From Nymphaea colorata (Eukaryota; Streptophyta; Magnoliopsida; Nymphaeales; Nymphaeaceae): a stretch of DNA of 64,000 nucleotides. The DNA is taken from positions 13,838,571 to 13,902,570 of the forward strand of contig NC_045138.2 in the NCBI RefSeq assembly GCF_008831285.2. Reading direction: 5' to 3'. The translations under genes and the position numbers were made by a program. A model generated the notes under the pieces. The model worked only from the letters and a program-made list of their open reading frames with translations. It searched no databases and was not told the DNA's origin. Positions 33,228-47,000 of this stretch are shown here, in pieces (the stretch's first letter is position 1; every line of letters begins with the position of its first letter).

Positions 33228-36200
33228 GCTGGAAACTAAATGGCATATAACTGGATTGCAGTCTGAAGAGAGAGACAACATTGAGGCGAATGGACAGTGA
33301 TCTAAAGAGAGAGAGAGAGGGGGAAAAGAGTACTGTTGGGGAGAGAGAGAAGTGCATGCCTTGAGTCGAGATGATCTCCAAATTCCAATTGCTTTTGCCA
33401 TCAATAAGTAGAGAAAAAACAAAATACAATCTAACTTTGAGATCTATCTTTCAGTATCCTGATGAAGCAACATAATAAAGTTTGAACTCTGTAGTTTAGT
33501 TTGAAAACTCAATTGCACAGAACCTTCTTTCTTATAATCACCAATCTTCAGTATTCATCGCAATGAAAAGAAAATGGACTAAGCTCGAGGCCACATCTCA
33601 TCTGCATATGGGCAGCTTCTCCTTAATTTGTAATTGGTCATCATAATGACGACGACTGGATCATGTGCAGAACTTCCTAGAGTAGGAAGAACTGACATGC
33701 GATTCAATTTGCAACAAAAGTGATCAAATCAACCTGAATCGATCATGTAGAGATTCGGGCTCCATGTTAAATGCCGCCAACTCAGTTAAGGTGGCGGATC
33801 TCTATCATTCGTTTTCTCAAGTGAAAAGGAAATGATCAAAGTGCAAGTCACATTGGTTAATAATGTCACTCAATTTGATTCTATAAGCAGTCTTTGACAC
33901 CGCATACTCGCATACTAATCGAAATATTCGTCAAGTTACTAAAATAATCCATTAAAAAAAGGACTAGAAACAAGCAAGCGGATATTTAATACGTGAACCA
34001 ACGTTTTTTTTTTTTTTTTTACTATATGCATCTTCTCTTATTTTAATATATATATGGCATTCATTCTCTTACATTCAAAACCCTTATCTGCTTCGAATAT
34101 AAAAAAACATGCATATCACTTGGCTATTAATTTAAACTGTTCACATGAGAAGCGCAAGAATATAGTTTCCACGTTCTTCACATGTTCATTCTGTAGATTG
34201 GTACTCAGTTCCGCCATGTGCGCTACATGCTGAGATGTAGATGACTAATTTATTTAATTTAAACTACAGATAGCATCTGCTTACAGCATTTAAAGATAAT
34301 TATATAATCATTTTTTAATGAATTTGAGAAAAAAAAAACACTGATTTCTTTTTTCTGTACCTTTTTTTCTCACCTTATTTAATTAATTTACTCGTTCAGT
34401 CCGATCCATAATTATATCCTGGTTCGGTTTAAGATCCGGTAACTACATCTGGATCAGTTCTATGATGTTCCAGCGGAAGATATTGATATCTGACCCGAGC
34501 GGAGCTTCCAAGTCCTGTTGGTTGGATTTTGATTCATGTATATATATATACCCGACCCGGATCTAACGATTTAACATCCAAATGGCGCTTTCGTGATTTC
34601 TGGGGAGTCCAGGTCGGAAGTGGAGGACCTGGTAAAGGAAGGCGCGTGGGGGTCGCGTCCCGCCCGTGTGGTTCCCCCCGATAACGGCCTGTCCGCGGAC
34701 GGAGTCTCTTCCGAGTGGAACACACGGACTCCGTCTTCCCTCGTTTTCCAACGCTAATTACCAAAACACCCTTATCCACGATCCAACGCCTTTTTCTTCT
34801 TTTCAGCGTTTGGTTTTTCCGTAAATAATGCGTATAGTTAGGATACTTTTTTGGGATTTCGGCTTGGCATGCTCGGACCCATAGATTAATTCCGATTCGT
34901 TTTTTTTTAAATTAAGAACACCTACTTTTTATTGTTGGAGTACATCTAAGTTATTTTAAGGTTAATATAAACATCGATTAGTTTATTCATCTCAAATCAA
35001 TTTTTGCAAAAAATGTTGTCCCACAATCTAGTGTCAGATTAAATTTAATTTTCTAAATTATTTTGTGCCAATGAAAGAATAAAGAAAAAGTTTTTAAAAA
35101 TCTAAAAATTAAACATATGTTGAGGTTTACTTTCTTAACTTCTAAAACAATTTTGCTTGTTTGTCCTTTTCTTATGTGACATGCCTTAATATATAAGTGC
35201 GGAATGGACCTCATTCAAACCTACTATGCTTGAATGGACTGAGTCCACGGATTTTTTACCTACAGCATCATGAAATTTTAGCAGGTCTTTTTCTCATTAT
35301 ATCTGGATACCAAGGTGACATCATTTTCTATGTAATCTCCGGATTTCAAATTTTATTTTTTCCTGGATAAAAGAAGCTTAACGGGAGCCTTAATGCTGGT
35401 TTTCCATCTTTTGTCGAACTAAAGGCTTAAGATACAAGTTGTGGATTCGGATTTTGCATTGGCGATCTGGACCCAGTCCAAGTGCTCTAGGTGGAAGTGG
35501 ACCCGTTCAAGATGAGCTAACGGTAGTTGAGAGTAAGGCTGTCAACTGTCAGGGGCTTGGGTCCCGGGTCTGAGATGGGACCCATATCGAAAGGTACGTG
35601 ACTGTATTATGGGCAGTTTCTGAATGCAGCATCTGGATATGGATCCCGGTATATCAGTTCAAATCAGTATTCCAATAAGGAATGTCAGCTAGGTCAACTT
35701 TACTTACACTGCAAAGAATAGGGGAAAAGAAGAACACCACATAGAAGTGGGACCCGCTCGGTGTGCAGTTATCAATACATGATCCATGCAGGTGAGATAA
35801 CTAGATCCAGATTATCCGCAATCCAGATTTATCCAGAAAAAGTGGGATAAATCAGTGAAACTGAGTTTCGATGATGACCCTTTGTCCTGAATTTCGAGTT
35901 TTTGCGTTTTTCCAAGTTTTTAAATGTGACCCATAAAAGATAGGTTCGGTCATGGATTTGGTTCCAATAACGTGATAGAGGTAGGATCCATATGGAATTT
36001 ATGGTGGCACATTTATTCTCGGTTGGGCTCCAGGCCTGAATCCAGACAAGAATACCATGGATACACTCATTTATGTGGATCCAGACTAAGACGTCATGCC
36101 AGTAGGATCCAACCCATAGACAGTCAGCCCCTACATCCATAACGCCAACTGGACCAAGCAAATGGGAGTAAAAGTGAATCCAATTCAAAAGAAGGGTCAC

Positions 36201-36600
36201 ATGATATTTTCGATAAAAACCGAGCACCCCAAAGGACTTTTACTGCTCCAGAGTGGTTTCTTAGTAAAATTGAGATTTACTGACTTCAATTTGAGAATTC
36301 TAGATAATAAGATGACTTTAAATTATTTTAACGCATAAGAGAAGACAAATAATCGAAGATAAGTTCCTCCCGTTAATTTTGCTTCTTATCGGCCCCGTAC
36401 CAATCCTAAATGCCCTTCTGCTAAAGGGATATCACGAAAGCCTGAATCGTCATTTAGGCAAAAGAGTAGAGGCTCTTTCGTAATTAGGCGACCATCCCTT
36501 GTCTAGAAGCCCTTCCGCTACGCCCATCATTTTTTACCATTTTAGTTTTTTATTTTTTTTAAGACAAATTAATTAATTAATTTTTGTGCACCGAGTCAAG
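33228..36600. other. Intergenic, no gene recognised
   Basis: The promoter of the P450 copy should lie at the left end, where a GA-rich tract (33302-33350) may be leader. A poly(T) run sits at 34004-34020 and TA-rich DNA near 34045. A G+C-rich island at about 34555-34750 contains several CCGCGG/CGGACGG words, with no convincing ORF. Positions 34380-34560 and 35430-35820 contain recurring CCGATCC and GGATCC words like those at 29.5 kb. No gene is supported. Confidence 0.4.
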
Positions 36601-36621
36601 CACGCGGTACATTTGGTCTCG

Positions 36622-36629
36622 TATAAAAG
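36622..36629 (+). promoter_or_regulatory. TATA box of ROH1-like gene
   Basis: TATAAAAG is followed ~30-50 bases later by a GA-rich leader ((AG)n at 36677-36697), a textbook plant core-promoter layout. The coding start is ~950 bases downstream. The leader may contain an intron, for example a donor at AAG|GTACC near 36769 and the pyrimidine-rich acceptor TTCCCTTCTTAG at 37190, but this was not proven. Confidence 0.6.
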
Positions 36630-37572
36630 GGGAAGGAGGGGCCGACGGGAGATGCAAGAGAACGGAAAAGAAAACAGAGAGAGAGAGAGAGAGAGAGGGA
36701 GGGAGCGGGAACGATCGATCCGCCATGGCCGTCAGGGAGAACCTTGTTCAATGATCAGCGAGTCCGAAGGTACCTCCCCGAAACTGCGACCTTCTGAACC
36801 AGCTTTTTTGCCGTCCCGCGGATTTCCCGGGAGCCACTCCCGCTCTTTTCGTCGCTAGCTCTGGTGGTTCCGGATCCTTAGTGAGGGTAGCTTATATTTT
36901 AAGGGGTTTTCCGTTTCTCCTGCTGGTGGAGCGCTCGCGGGTGCGGGATTCTGCGTCCGTTTCTCTCCGGAACCTGGAGATTTTGGCGTGCGGTTGGATC
37001 TAGGGTTTTTTTTGGGGGTCTCTTGCTGTCCACTTTGGTTCTTTGGGTGGGGAAAGTTGTTTTTTTTTTTTTTTGGTCCGGTGAATGTTTGTGGTGCTCC
37101 TGGGTTGGCAGTTCGAGATCTAACAGAATTCGACCTAAAGGAGAGTCTTTTGGGGTTTCTGTGAACGGGTTTATCACCTTCCCTTCTTAGTCGTTTTGAT
37201 TCCCTTAGTAAGTTTTTGTGCGTCAATTTTGGCGTTTCTCTGGTTCCCATCGCCGATTGGGGTATTTAGAAGGAGGAAGTTTAAAATTTTCTTGTTTGTT
37301 CTGTGTTTTGATTTGCTTTCTTCGTTTCGTTGTTTGTCATTTCGAGAAAATATTTGTGTTCCGGAGGCGTTTGATTTTCCTTTTTTTGGGTGGAAATTTG
37401 TCCTTTGTTGTGTAGTTTCTTGCTCTAAGTTTGCAAAGAGTGTCTTCTCGTGTAGTATATCGTCAAGTGAGGTCTTGATTCTACTTCTTCCTTGTCCGTT
37501 CTGTAGTTTCTTCGGTATAAGCTCTTCTGTCTGTGTCTTGTATGGGATGGTGAGAAGCCTTCTCTTGTAAGA

Positions 37573-38742
37573 ATGCCTGCTACCGATTATCAAGGTTCTT
37601 CTGTGCCTTTTGCATCAATAGGGCGTTCAATTTTGAGTATAAGGCGTGATCAGGTTCATTCTATGGAAGGGAATTTGGAGTCTGCCTCTGCTCAAGACCA
37701 GAGACTTGAGGCTTTCCAGCGCATGGTCACTGAAAACTTCCACGACCTTTCATCTTGCAACCCTGACGAGTTCCTTTCACTGTCATGGATTAGTCGCCTC
37801 CTTGATGGGTTCCTTTCCTGCCAAGAGGAGTTCAGGGCAATCCTTCAAAGCCATCGGTTTCAGTTCGCCAAACCCCCGCTTGACCGCCAGACGTCTGAAT
37901 TTTTTGAGCGCAGTGTCAAGGCGCTTGATATATGCAATGCCATTCGCGATGGAATTGAGCAGGTCCGACAATGGCGCAAGCAACTTGAGATCGTTCTGTC
38001 TGCATTGGATTCGCGCCAGCGCACTCTCGGTGAGGGGCAGTTCCGGAGGGCAAAGAAAGCATTGACTGACTTGTCCATCGGGATGCTCGAGGAAAAGGAA
38101 GGAGGGTCTGTTCTAGCTCAGAGAAATAGGTCTTTTGGACGCAATTCCAGCAAAGAGCGATCGGTGGGGCATTTTAGATCCCTTTCGTGGAGTGTATCTC
38201 GCTCTTGGTCAGCAGCTCGCCAACTTCAGGCTATTGGGAACAACCTTAACGCTCCTCGTCACAATGACGTCTTAGCGACCGGTGGGCTTGCGGTGCTTGT
38301 ATACACCATGAACACAGTTCTTCTATTTGTTATGTGGGTTCTAGTTGCAGCAATACCTTGTCAAGATAGGGGCCTTCAAATGCATTTCTCAGTTCCGCGT
38401 AACTTCTCATGGGCTGCTGCTGTGCTTTCCCTGCATGAGAAGATAGTGGAGGAATCCAAGAAGAGGGATCGCAGGAACTCATGTGGGCTGCTTAAGGAGA
38501 TACACCAAATTGAAAAATGTGCACGTCATATAACAGAGTTGGCAGATTCTGTCCACCTCCCGCTGTCTGTGGATAAGGAGAAGGAAGTAAGGCAACGAGT
38601 TGAGGAGTTAGGCCAGGTATGTGAAGTATTGAAAGATGGGCTCGATCCGCTTGAGCACCAGGTTAGGAATGTCTTCCACAGGATCGTTCATAGCCGAACT
38701 GAGGGCCTTGATTGTTTGGGAAGGCCACACAGTTCCGAGTAA
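37573..38742 (+). CDS. ROH1-like (DUF793/BYPASS1-related) protein
   Basis: A single uninterrupted 389-aa reading frame starts at an ATG giving the conserved plant N terminus [20 protein letters not shown]. The body is DUF793. It has an N-terminal helical region containing [32 protein letters not shown] (~56-87) and [29 protein letters not shown] (~101-129). A Ser/Arg-rich linker follows (~187-215), then one hydrophobic membrane-like segment (~235-262, [20 protein letters not shown] onward) and a C-terminal charged coiled-coil region (~283-372). In Arabidopsis, ROH1 proteins have been reported to interact with exocyst EXO70 subunits. BYPASS1 relatives affect a root-derived signal. Function here is inferred by family only. 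The intronless coding frame and full length suggest a working gene. Confidence 0.94.
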   Translation: MPATDYQGSSVPFASIGRSILSIRRDQVHSMEGNLESASAQDQRLEAFQRMVTENFHDLSSCNPDEFLSLSWISRLLDGFLSCQEEFRAILQSHRFQFAKPPLDRQTSEFFERSVKALDICNAIRDGIEQVRQWRKQLEIVLSALDSRQRTLGEGQFRRAKKALTDLSIGMLEEKEGGSVLAQRNRSFGRNSSKERSVGHFRSLSWSVSRSWSAARQLQAIGNNLNAPRHNDVLATGGLAVLVYTMNTVLLFVMWVLVAAIPCQDRGLQMHFSVPRNFSWAAAVLSLHEKIVEESKKRDRRNSCGLLKEIHQIEKCARHITELADSVHLPLSVDKEKEVRQRVEELGQVCEVLKDGLDPLEHQVRNVFHRIVHSRTEGLDCLGRPHSSE

Positions 38743-41700
38743 TATGCTTTGCTGTTTGGGTGCTTATGTTGGTGTAAAGTTTTGCAATTGTATCGTTTCT
38801 TTTCGAGCAATTCACTTTGAGGATGTGAAATCTGTCGTTTTAATGGAAGGAAAGGATATAGCTATACCCCCAGTTCCCTGCCCGCCGTGAATAAGATGTT
38901 TCTGTGATGTGATGGGAAGCAGGCAGTGCCCTCTGTATCTAGAAAACACATTTTGTACAAAAAATGGTTGCCCTCACCATACCATCGGTACTATATCTTG
39001 GCTTCAGCTTTTGTTGTATAATTTCTGACGGTGTCCCAATGCTGAATTGATACTTTGTAGCTCTGACATGCCTTTCCTTCTTGCACTTCCTCTTTTCCCA
39101 TATAATAAATGTATATTTTGTTTCCCATGTATTTATCTATATCTGTTGTTGAAGACGTGGAACGGGGCATTAGCATGATATGGTCAGTTTCCATTTTCAC
39201 AAAATAATTAGTAGTTGATAACTGCATCCAGATGCCAAAACTTAATTATAGTATTTTGTCTAAACTTGACTCTGCATATGAAGAAACTTTGAACCGAATT
39301 AAAATTCAAAAAGAACTGGAGCGCACCATTCAGGGCTTCAGGTTATGGACCTTGGGGTAAAGAAAAAAAAAACTAGTGAATATTATTCAGTATGCCTTCT
39401 TTTCTGGCTGAAAGGAGGATGTTTGCACGTAGAATGCAAATGTTTCTTTCCTTTAATCCTTGCAATACATGGTTACTAGAAATATTGGGCTCCACAAACT
39501 GTGTACTTCAAAGGAATTCTGTTATTTTATTTTTGTTTCATATGTTGGACTAAGAATCGAATCGTGTCCTCAATCCTATGCTTATTTTTTTGTTCCCGTG
39601 ATTTTTTTTCCCTCACTATTTGCAACATGGAAGACCAGAACATAGCTATTCGAGTGTCATTTGCAGTGCTGCGCTTGATGCTGTTTTTTGTCATTCCATT
39701 TGTCGTGCTGACTTGTCATTATTCTACTAGAAAAAAGTTTAAATACTTCAGACACTACACCTACCGTTCCTCCTTTGGTATCCTTGTGCAACCAAATCTC
39801 GTGCATTGTTTTTGATGTAAATTTTGTCATCCAAGTGATGATCCTGTGCCATTTATTTTCCCATCTATTTTGTGTTATCCTTTTTGTTTACCGCTTGACG
39901 GATTTAATAAACATGCTTTTTTTATTTCTTAATAATAATTATTGTTTCATGGATACTGAAGCCTGAAGAATCTTTTACATTATTTCACCAAACTGTACAG
40001 CTGTCACTTTGATGGTTTTACCATCCCTTGCAGCCTTGGATTTGAATACCATCCAGTGTGGCTTAAGGGTGATGGTTGTAAGTCCTTTTCCATCCCTACA
40101 GTAATAAGTAATATATAATTTATTTAGTAGACCACCTATGAATTATGTCTGTTGCTTGGTTGCGAGTTTCAACATCGCGTTGATGTTGTAGGTGATGTGT
40201 GAGAGTTGTTTAAACCATTTCTTTTTGTTCAAAACTTCAAAGTTAATGTTCTATACATTTTATCTTGGTGATTTCTCTGTTTTTATTCTCTTAGAGCGAC
40301 GGGAATTATTGCCTCTGCTACCACTGGTAATCTGGATGACATAATTCAGCCATTTGACATGATTTAAGAGCGTATCTGAATTATGGTCGTTCTAATAGTT
40401 TGTTGGGAGTTGTTCGTTTTATCAAATTTGCTCTTTACAACAGTAGGGTACTTCGGTTTTTCATACTGTTGCTTTTTTCATCGTAGTTGTATAACTATGC
40501 TCTGGTGTGGGCGTGAACTTCAATTACTGTAGTCTTCATTAATTACAAAATTTAATTACATATTATTTTCGTAACAGCGCATATACGTTGAGCTATAATG
40601 ATTAAAGTATGCTTCATAAGAGAAACACTTGCAAAAACTTTTGGAGCAGGATTTCTGAATAGTTGTTGCTGATAAAGACAAATATTATTGGCATTTAGAT
40701 AGGTTGCTTGTCAGGCTCTTCCCATTTAGCAGGTTCTCCACTCTTTCAAATGAACAACTATCTTGTTTTTCTTTGATTGCCCGGGTCGAAAACTTTCATC
40801 ACCTACCGTGCGTTGACATTTGACAGGGCATTGTTTAATAAACAGTGATATTTTCATCTACCTGAAGATATTGCAAAGCTTTTACCTCGTCGGAAGGGGA
40901 GCAGCTTCTGTTACTTGTCTTTGGGATCTTAAATTTGGTGGGAACCATGAATTCATGGTTGATGAACATCGGTGTCCATGTGAACATTCGTTGGTGGCTA
41001 TGTTTTGGCTGTTTCTCTAGTAGGTCAAACTTGAGGCTGTTTCTATGGGGGGACCTTCAGGTCGGTCTTTTTATGAAATCGGTGCTGTAGAAGAAAAATA
41101 AGGTTAGTCACGGCGTTGCAGGAGTCTCCACTTTAAAAACTGTGATTTTCAGATTTAAGTCTTGACAGCTTCTGGCCGTGTTTATACCTAGTACAGGTCT
41201 GGCATTTAATGAAAAAAGAGTAATCAAGTGTATGGCCAGATGGAAACGTAGGTTGGAATGATATTGCAACACAACAATCTGTTGTTCCAAATGCCAGATA
41301 TATAACCCATTTTAACACCAGTGTAGAAAAGAAGTTTGAGCGTGTAAATGTTGAGCACTCATTTTCAGCTGTATACGTTGAAGCTGTGTTTTGGTACGTA
41401 GAGCAAACGTAGCGATAGATCATGTTTCTGGTAACCAAAATATCTTGTGAAAAGAGACTTCGATGCCAAAATTTTAGTCGAGTTGACCGTACTTTCACGT
41501 ATCATCTCCTGTTTATGTTTTAATGGATGCAACATTGAAGCACACATATGCTAGGATATCTGTATGGACGAATTCTGGTATTTAGGCCTCAGTATAATAA
41601 ATAAACTGTATCAAGCGTGTTGGCGTATCTGAGAAGTGAATGCTAACAAAATCACGTGTCATGATGTCGCTGCGTATGAGAAAATAATAATAAAAATTGC

Positions 41701-43700
41701 GAAACGATGTCGAGCTGAAGAGACCCTAGTAAGTTTCCTTTTTGTCGCGTTATCATAAGGGTTGGTAAATGGTATACCGAAAAGTACCAAAAGTATCATG
41801 ATGTCAGAAATAGCGAGTCCACTGGACTTATGCTGAAGTGTGCAGGGGCCGATTTAAAACGTCCAACAATTTCCGCCCTATGACGGTCGCCGAGACCAAC
41901 ACGAGAAATGTTCGATTACTGGAGAATATGAACAGTGATATCTATCTCATTTTATGCTGCTTTCTGCCATCCCATGCTTCCACTGCATGATCATTTATGA
42001 TGCTCAAGCAACAAGACAACGCTATTGCTCGAACCATAGTTTTTTATTATGTTAAAAATAAATGATGATTTTTGTGTTCCCATCTTTACTCTAATGATTT
42101 GTTTATTCTTCTATGTTTTGGATTTTGCCGTCCATTGAAATATGGGCCACAAATCGGGTTGTTCCGAGAATCCCTTACCTATGAACACGCAACTTTGCTG
42201 TCTGTGCCATTGCACGTCAGAGCCAAGATTCTTTTTTTCAGGAGCAGGCCAAACGGTCCAACGAACTGTAATATATATATATACTCACATATAGTATTTG
42301 CAAACTACATTGTAGTAGAAATGAACATATGTCGTATATAATTGTTTACGTCATGAATGTAAAACGCGACATCTCCTACGACACATTTTAATAATTTCTT
42401 GTGTTATTAACAGAAAATGATAATGTGCTTTATTTCTATTACAATGAAATCTCTAATGATTGATAAACATAGCTAAAGTTCAATAGCATAAGGAAAAATC
42501 AATAAACTACTAATCTTTTATGTAAAAATGATAAATCAACTGAAGTTACCATAACACCCCCACAATTTATACATCATAAACAATTAACCGTAACTCTGAT
42601 TTGTGCCATTATTTCACAAGTTAAAATACAGACGTGAGTTTGTTCTCTCAAAAAGTAGCCATTAATCATGAATCTAGAACTTAGAGCAGCCGTCAGTTTG
42701 TTCTCTCCAAACCTGACGCCAATAAGACCAGTCTATTCAAATAATGCTCAAGTTGTTCAAACTTTATACTGTTGTTTAAAAAGTATAAGATGAAAATAGA
42801 CAAAATGACGATCGAACAGCCTTTTCCAGACCTGCTAGACCTTTCCTGAATCGAATCTCGAGTGCGATTAAGAGTTAAGAGTTCACATTGACGACCAAGA
42901 AAGAAAAGAAGTACTAAAATTCTTAAAAAAGAAAAAGAACTTCATGGTGAGGAAATTTTTTTGGGGCAAACTGCAAAAAAACAATATAACAAGCAAAATT
43001 GAAGCACATATGTGAATCTGCTACCTGTCGATCAACCAAGATCGAGAGCCCGCTGCAGAGAGTTCTCTCTGACTCTCCTCTTCCCTTCCACGTCTCTAAC
43101 CTCATTCTTGCAGGTTGCAGCCCTGCTCAGCTGCTCTCTCGTGCTCCCCTTTTCACTCTTTCATTCTCTATCAGTCTATCTCCCTCTCTTTGTCTATCCT
43201 TCTCTTCCTCGCACTTTCTTCCTTCATGCATTTTCCACCTTCCAACCAGTTTTCAAAACAGGGATTTAAAAATAAGACAACCAAAAGGGCTGATTTTTAT
43301 GGTAAAACCAAACTGAACTCGAATCCAAACAATACATGAACACAACTAAAAATTTACAAATTTTTTCAATCATGTCCCCGATGAAGGTCATCATTTCAAT
43401 TGAGATAATGAAAAATCATTTCATCTGTGCTTTCAAATACTCAAAGTCGAGCAGGTTGGCGAATCATACTTATTAATACACTTGACATGAAAATCAAAGG
43501 AAAATCTAATTGTTCCATCATGCGTCACGAAGCTGTTTTGACCACCAACCGATCAAGATCAATCGTATTTTCTTCTAAATTAAAGAACAAATAATTGAAG
43601 ACGGGAACCCCAAGCTCTACAAGCTAACATCTGATTATTAATGAATAGACCTTCCAACCATTTGATGTGAAACCGTGTGATGGCTCTCCAAATGTGACCG
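38743..43700. other. Long intergenic interval
   Basis: These 5 kb follow the ROH1-like stop codon. The first few hundred bases are probably its 3' UTR. The rest is AT-rich with many in-frame stops and only short ORFs lacking domains. A pyrimidine-rich block at about 43060-43250 (long CT-rich stretch) gives hydrophobic open frames on the plus strand that look composition-driven. No gene or intact mobile element was seen. Confidence 0.45.
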
Positions 43701-44013
43701 AACTGTCACAAAACCAATCCATATAATTTACAATTTCAGTAAAACCTAATAATAAAGAAAAATAGCACCACTAGAAGGCCAAATTTACATTTCTTTTGCC
43801 CCGACAAAAACTTTTGCTAACCCCCAATTTAGGATCAGAACATGCGGGGAAATACATAATTTTAGGGTTACGATATTGATGCCCACAAAAAGAATTGCTA
43901 GGAACAAAGATAAAATCTACAACCCTGCCAAGATTGCCCACTAAAACAGGCACCCCAGGCATGTTAGCGACGTGGGGTGGATTTACAGATGATGCAGAAT
44001 ATGTTACTAAAGG

Positions 44014-47000
44014 TCACGTGAAGAGCTCCGTAAAGGACCACATGATAAATTTTGCAAAAACATCCGTCTCCAGAAACTCAATGTGTGCAGCACGGCCAAT
44101 TATTGTATTCAAAGATCTGCCCTGAGTAGAAGTATCAAAGTTAACATCGCAACGCATGAATGTGCGCGGCTCTATGGAGGGTGCATTGATCTGATCCAAG
44201 CAAGAATTTAACATTTCTGAAAAAATTGATCCTCTTTTTGAGTCAGAGGTCGCTGCCTGACAGAACTCAATCCGAGCTGAATGATATGGAACATAGCCAT
44301 CCTGAGAACATAGTCAAAATGTCTTAGTTACCAATACAAATAGTTAACAAGGCAATAACCGAGAGGAAAGAATATACCTGTGGTGAGGACAGCAGGATTA
44401 TGTTCTTGAAATTCTCTAATGTCTTCTGCTGCAATAGACAAATATGTTTTGTTAGAAATGGTTTCCCTACTGGAAAAGATCAAAGGTAGGACAGGCTATC
44501 AGCAACCAAATTGATCCTGCAAACTTAATCTCAAAACTAATTCATCTTTTGCTTATCCATAATAACATTTTCATCACAATGCCGGTGGATGATGAATAAC
44601 TTCATCGACAAAGAAGGAACTAAAATACTTCATTTTTATACCCAACAGGTTAGCATAGTGGGATCGGGCCATGGCTGTCAAGTGGACAGTTGTGGTTTGA
44701 CACTCATGGGCATCAGTTCCTTATGCAAGGAAGAAAGTTGTAGCTCCTGAGGTTAGGGGGGGCGCTTGCTAGTCTCCAAAATGTTTAGGTCTGGATTTTT
44801 TTTTTTTTTTTGAAAAAGGAAAACTAATACTGCTCCTGTTTTGGGTATGGAACACCATCAAACTTAACAGAACCTACTTTGTGCGAACCAATTGGCAACC
44901 CATCATTTCTCTGAAGATTAGAAGATTCATGTTTTCCATGTAATGATGGATCCTCACCTAATACAAATATGAAATATTGGAGGTTTTTTCTCTAGATCCA
45001 TTCTTTCTTATGTGTTACCTGTACTAACGACTAACAGTCAGGAGGACTCTTATTAGTAATAAAGCAAGATATAAGAATAAAATTAGGGATAATCAAAGTA
45101 GCCTCCTTGTTAATATCAAATGCTACAACCCAACAAAGATATGAGAACAAATATGCAACAGTATGCATCTCCAAGCGTTGCATTATTAATATGGTCAATC
45201 ATTGGAATCCTCAGAAGTCAGATCAACAGTAGTTTGTGAAGCCAAGTTAAACCAGAGGACACCTGATTTAAGTAATTAACCCATAAAATTCTAGCTTCAA
45301 GAAACAACAATCTGTGTCTGATAAATAATATATACCTTACAAAGCTTGTAGAGAAACGTATTGTGCATATCAGCATCATCACTAAAAGTAAGCTGGTGGA
45401 TGCAATGAGCTCCTTTGAGCTTCTTGAGAAGCCATAGTCCAGAGTTGAACAAAGTGTTTGAGCTGTATAAATATCCAAGGTGGGGACCAGAAATTGACAT
45501 GTAAGTGTGTAGGTATTTTAGATATGGCTCCATTACCGGCTCTGTATAACCACAAAATTTCCAAATTGTCAAATTCTTACACACCCCAAGACCAATGAAG
45601 TGTGGCCATATGAAATGCAACATTCAATAAGGAAAGAACATGACCAAGAATATCTGAGGTTTGAGGTTTCTATATTAGAGAGATCTGAGGTTTCTATGCC
45701 TTTCACGTATGCAACATGACAATAAGTTAAAATTTAGTGGAAAGTAATTCCTGATCAAATAAGATTGCACATACACAGTGACTGCAGCTTTTGAAATTAG
45801 CAATTGTACCAAGTTCTGAATACCAACAATAGCACAAACGTTAAAACATCCTTATACACAAAGTGGAGAACCACCAATTTAAAGGCCCAGATGATTTTTC
45901 CTATAAGCTTCTATCTGGCAGAGGAAGGCAAATTAGAAATTTCAAAAAATAGGATCAACAAGAAACATCTGCTAGCACAAAAGCTTGAACATTCAGGAAA
46001 GAAGCATCGTCTCTAAATCTTGGGAATCAATTCTGACATCCCATGTCTTGGCAAGGAGAAGGGTTAACGGGATGGTGCAATTGAGCAGGTGAAGAAAACA
46101 GTGACCACCATATATAAACAAGAACAAAAACTCAAACCTGTTATGGCACTTCTAAGAATGAGGTTTCCTATGGAATGCCCAACAAAGCTCAGCTTGACAC
46201 ATTTGTATGTTCCAGATCTTGCTTCCATTTTCTTCTTCAGGAAACGAGCCACTTCTTCTGCCAGCCTTTCACCCATTTCCCTGAAGTCTCCCGTTGTTCT
46301 ATCCTCATTCACCTCTGACATGAGACATTCTGCTCCAGGATCTATCAACAGCCATTGGTTCCGAACAAGCCGTAAATCCAGATGATGCCCCTACTTATCA
46401 GTAACTTGAGTAAGAAAGAGTACCAACTGATTTGATTTGTGCAACCATGTAAATAACATAACTCAAGCAAGCCAAATATTGTACAAGTTCACAAATAAAT
46501 TGGATTAACTCATGGTGAGAGTATAGTTCAAGCGAAGGTGCAAACTTCCAATTTTCATATGATCAAGCTGCATCAGTTCGGAGGCATATGAAAGGAGCAC
46601 CAAACTGACTGCTGCAGGATGCATATAAGAACTTGGAATAACTTACTAGAATTTGTGATTGAACCTCTTCTGCACTATATATCAGGCTGACACACTTGAT
46701 TTAGTGACCGAATTTCAAAAAATCACTGGTTTCCAATACCTGATTAATCTTTTGTTTAACTTTTACATTGGGTCCGATGTTCTCTTGCTCTTAGCAACAT
46801 TTCCAAGTTTCCACCACTCGTTTCTAAATTACAATTCAGAAATTGTGGGCTATGTTGCATAGACACGGACATGAGTGCCAATTGCCAAGTATCCAACACT
46901 TTACATGAATGTCAGACATGGTAAAAATGTAGACATATGTACATACATGTGTGTGTGTGTGTGTGTGTGTGTATATAGACACACATAATCTAACTGAAAG

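Noticed and set aside
36855-37593. Antisense ORFs opposite the ROH1-like 5' leader
   Set aside because: Lysine/Asn/Pro-rich frames arise from the complement of a pyrimidine-rich leader. No domain or conservation is visible.
43012-43339. Three overlapping plus-strand ORFs rich in Ser, Leu and Phe
   Set aside because: They come from one CT-rich stretch read in all frames, with no consistent signal.
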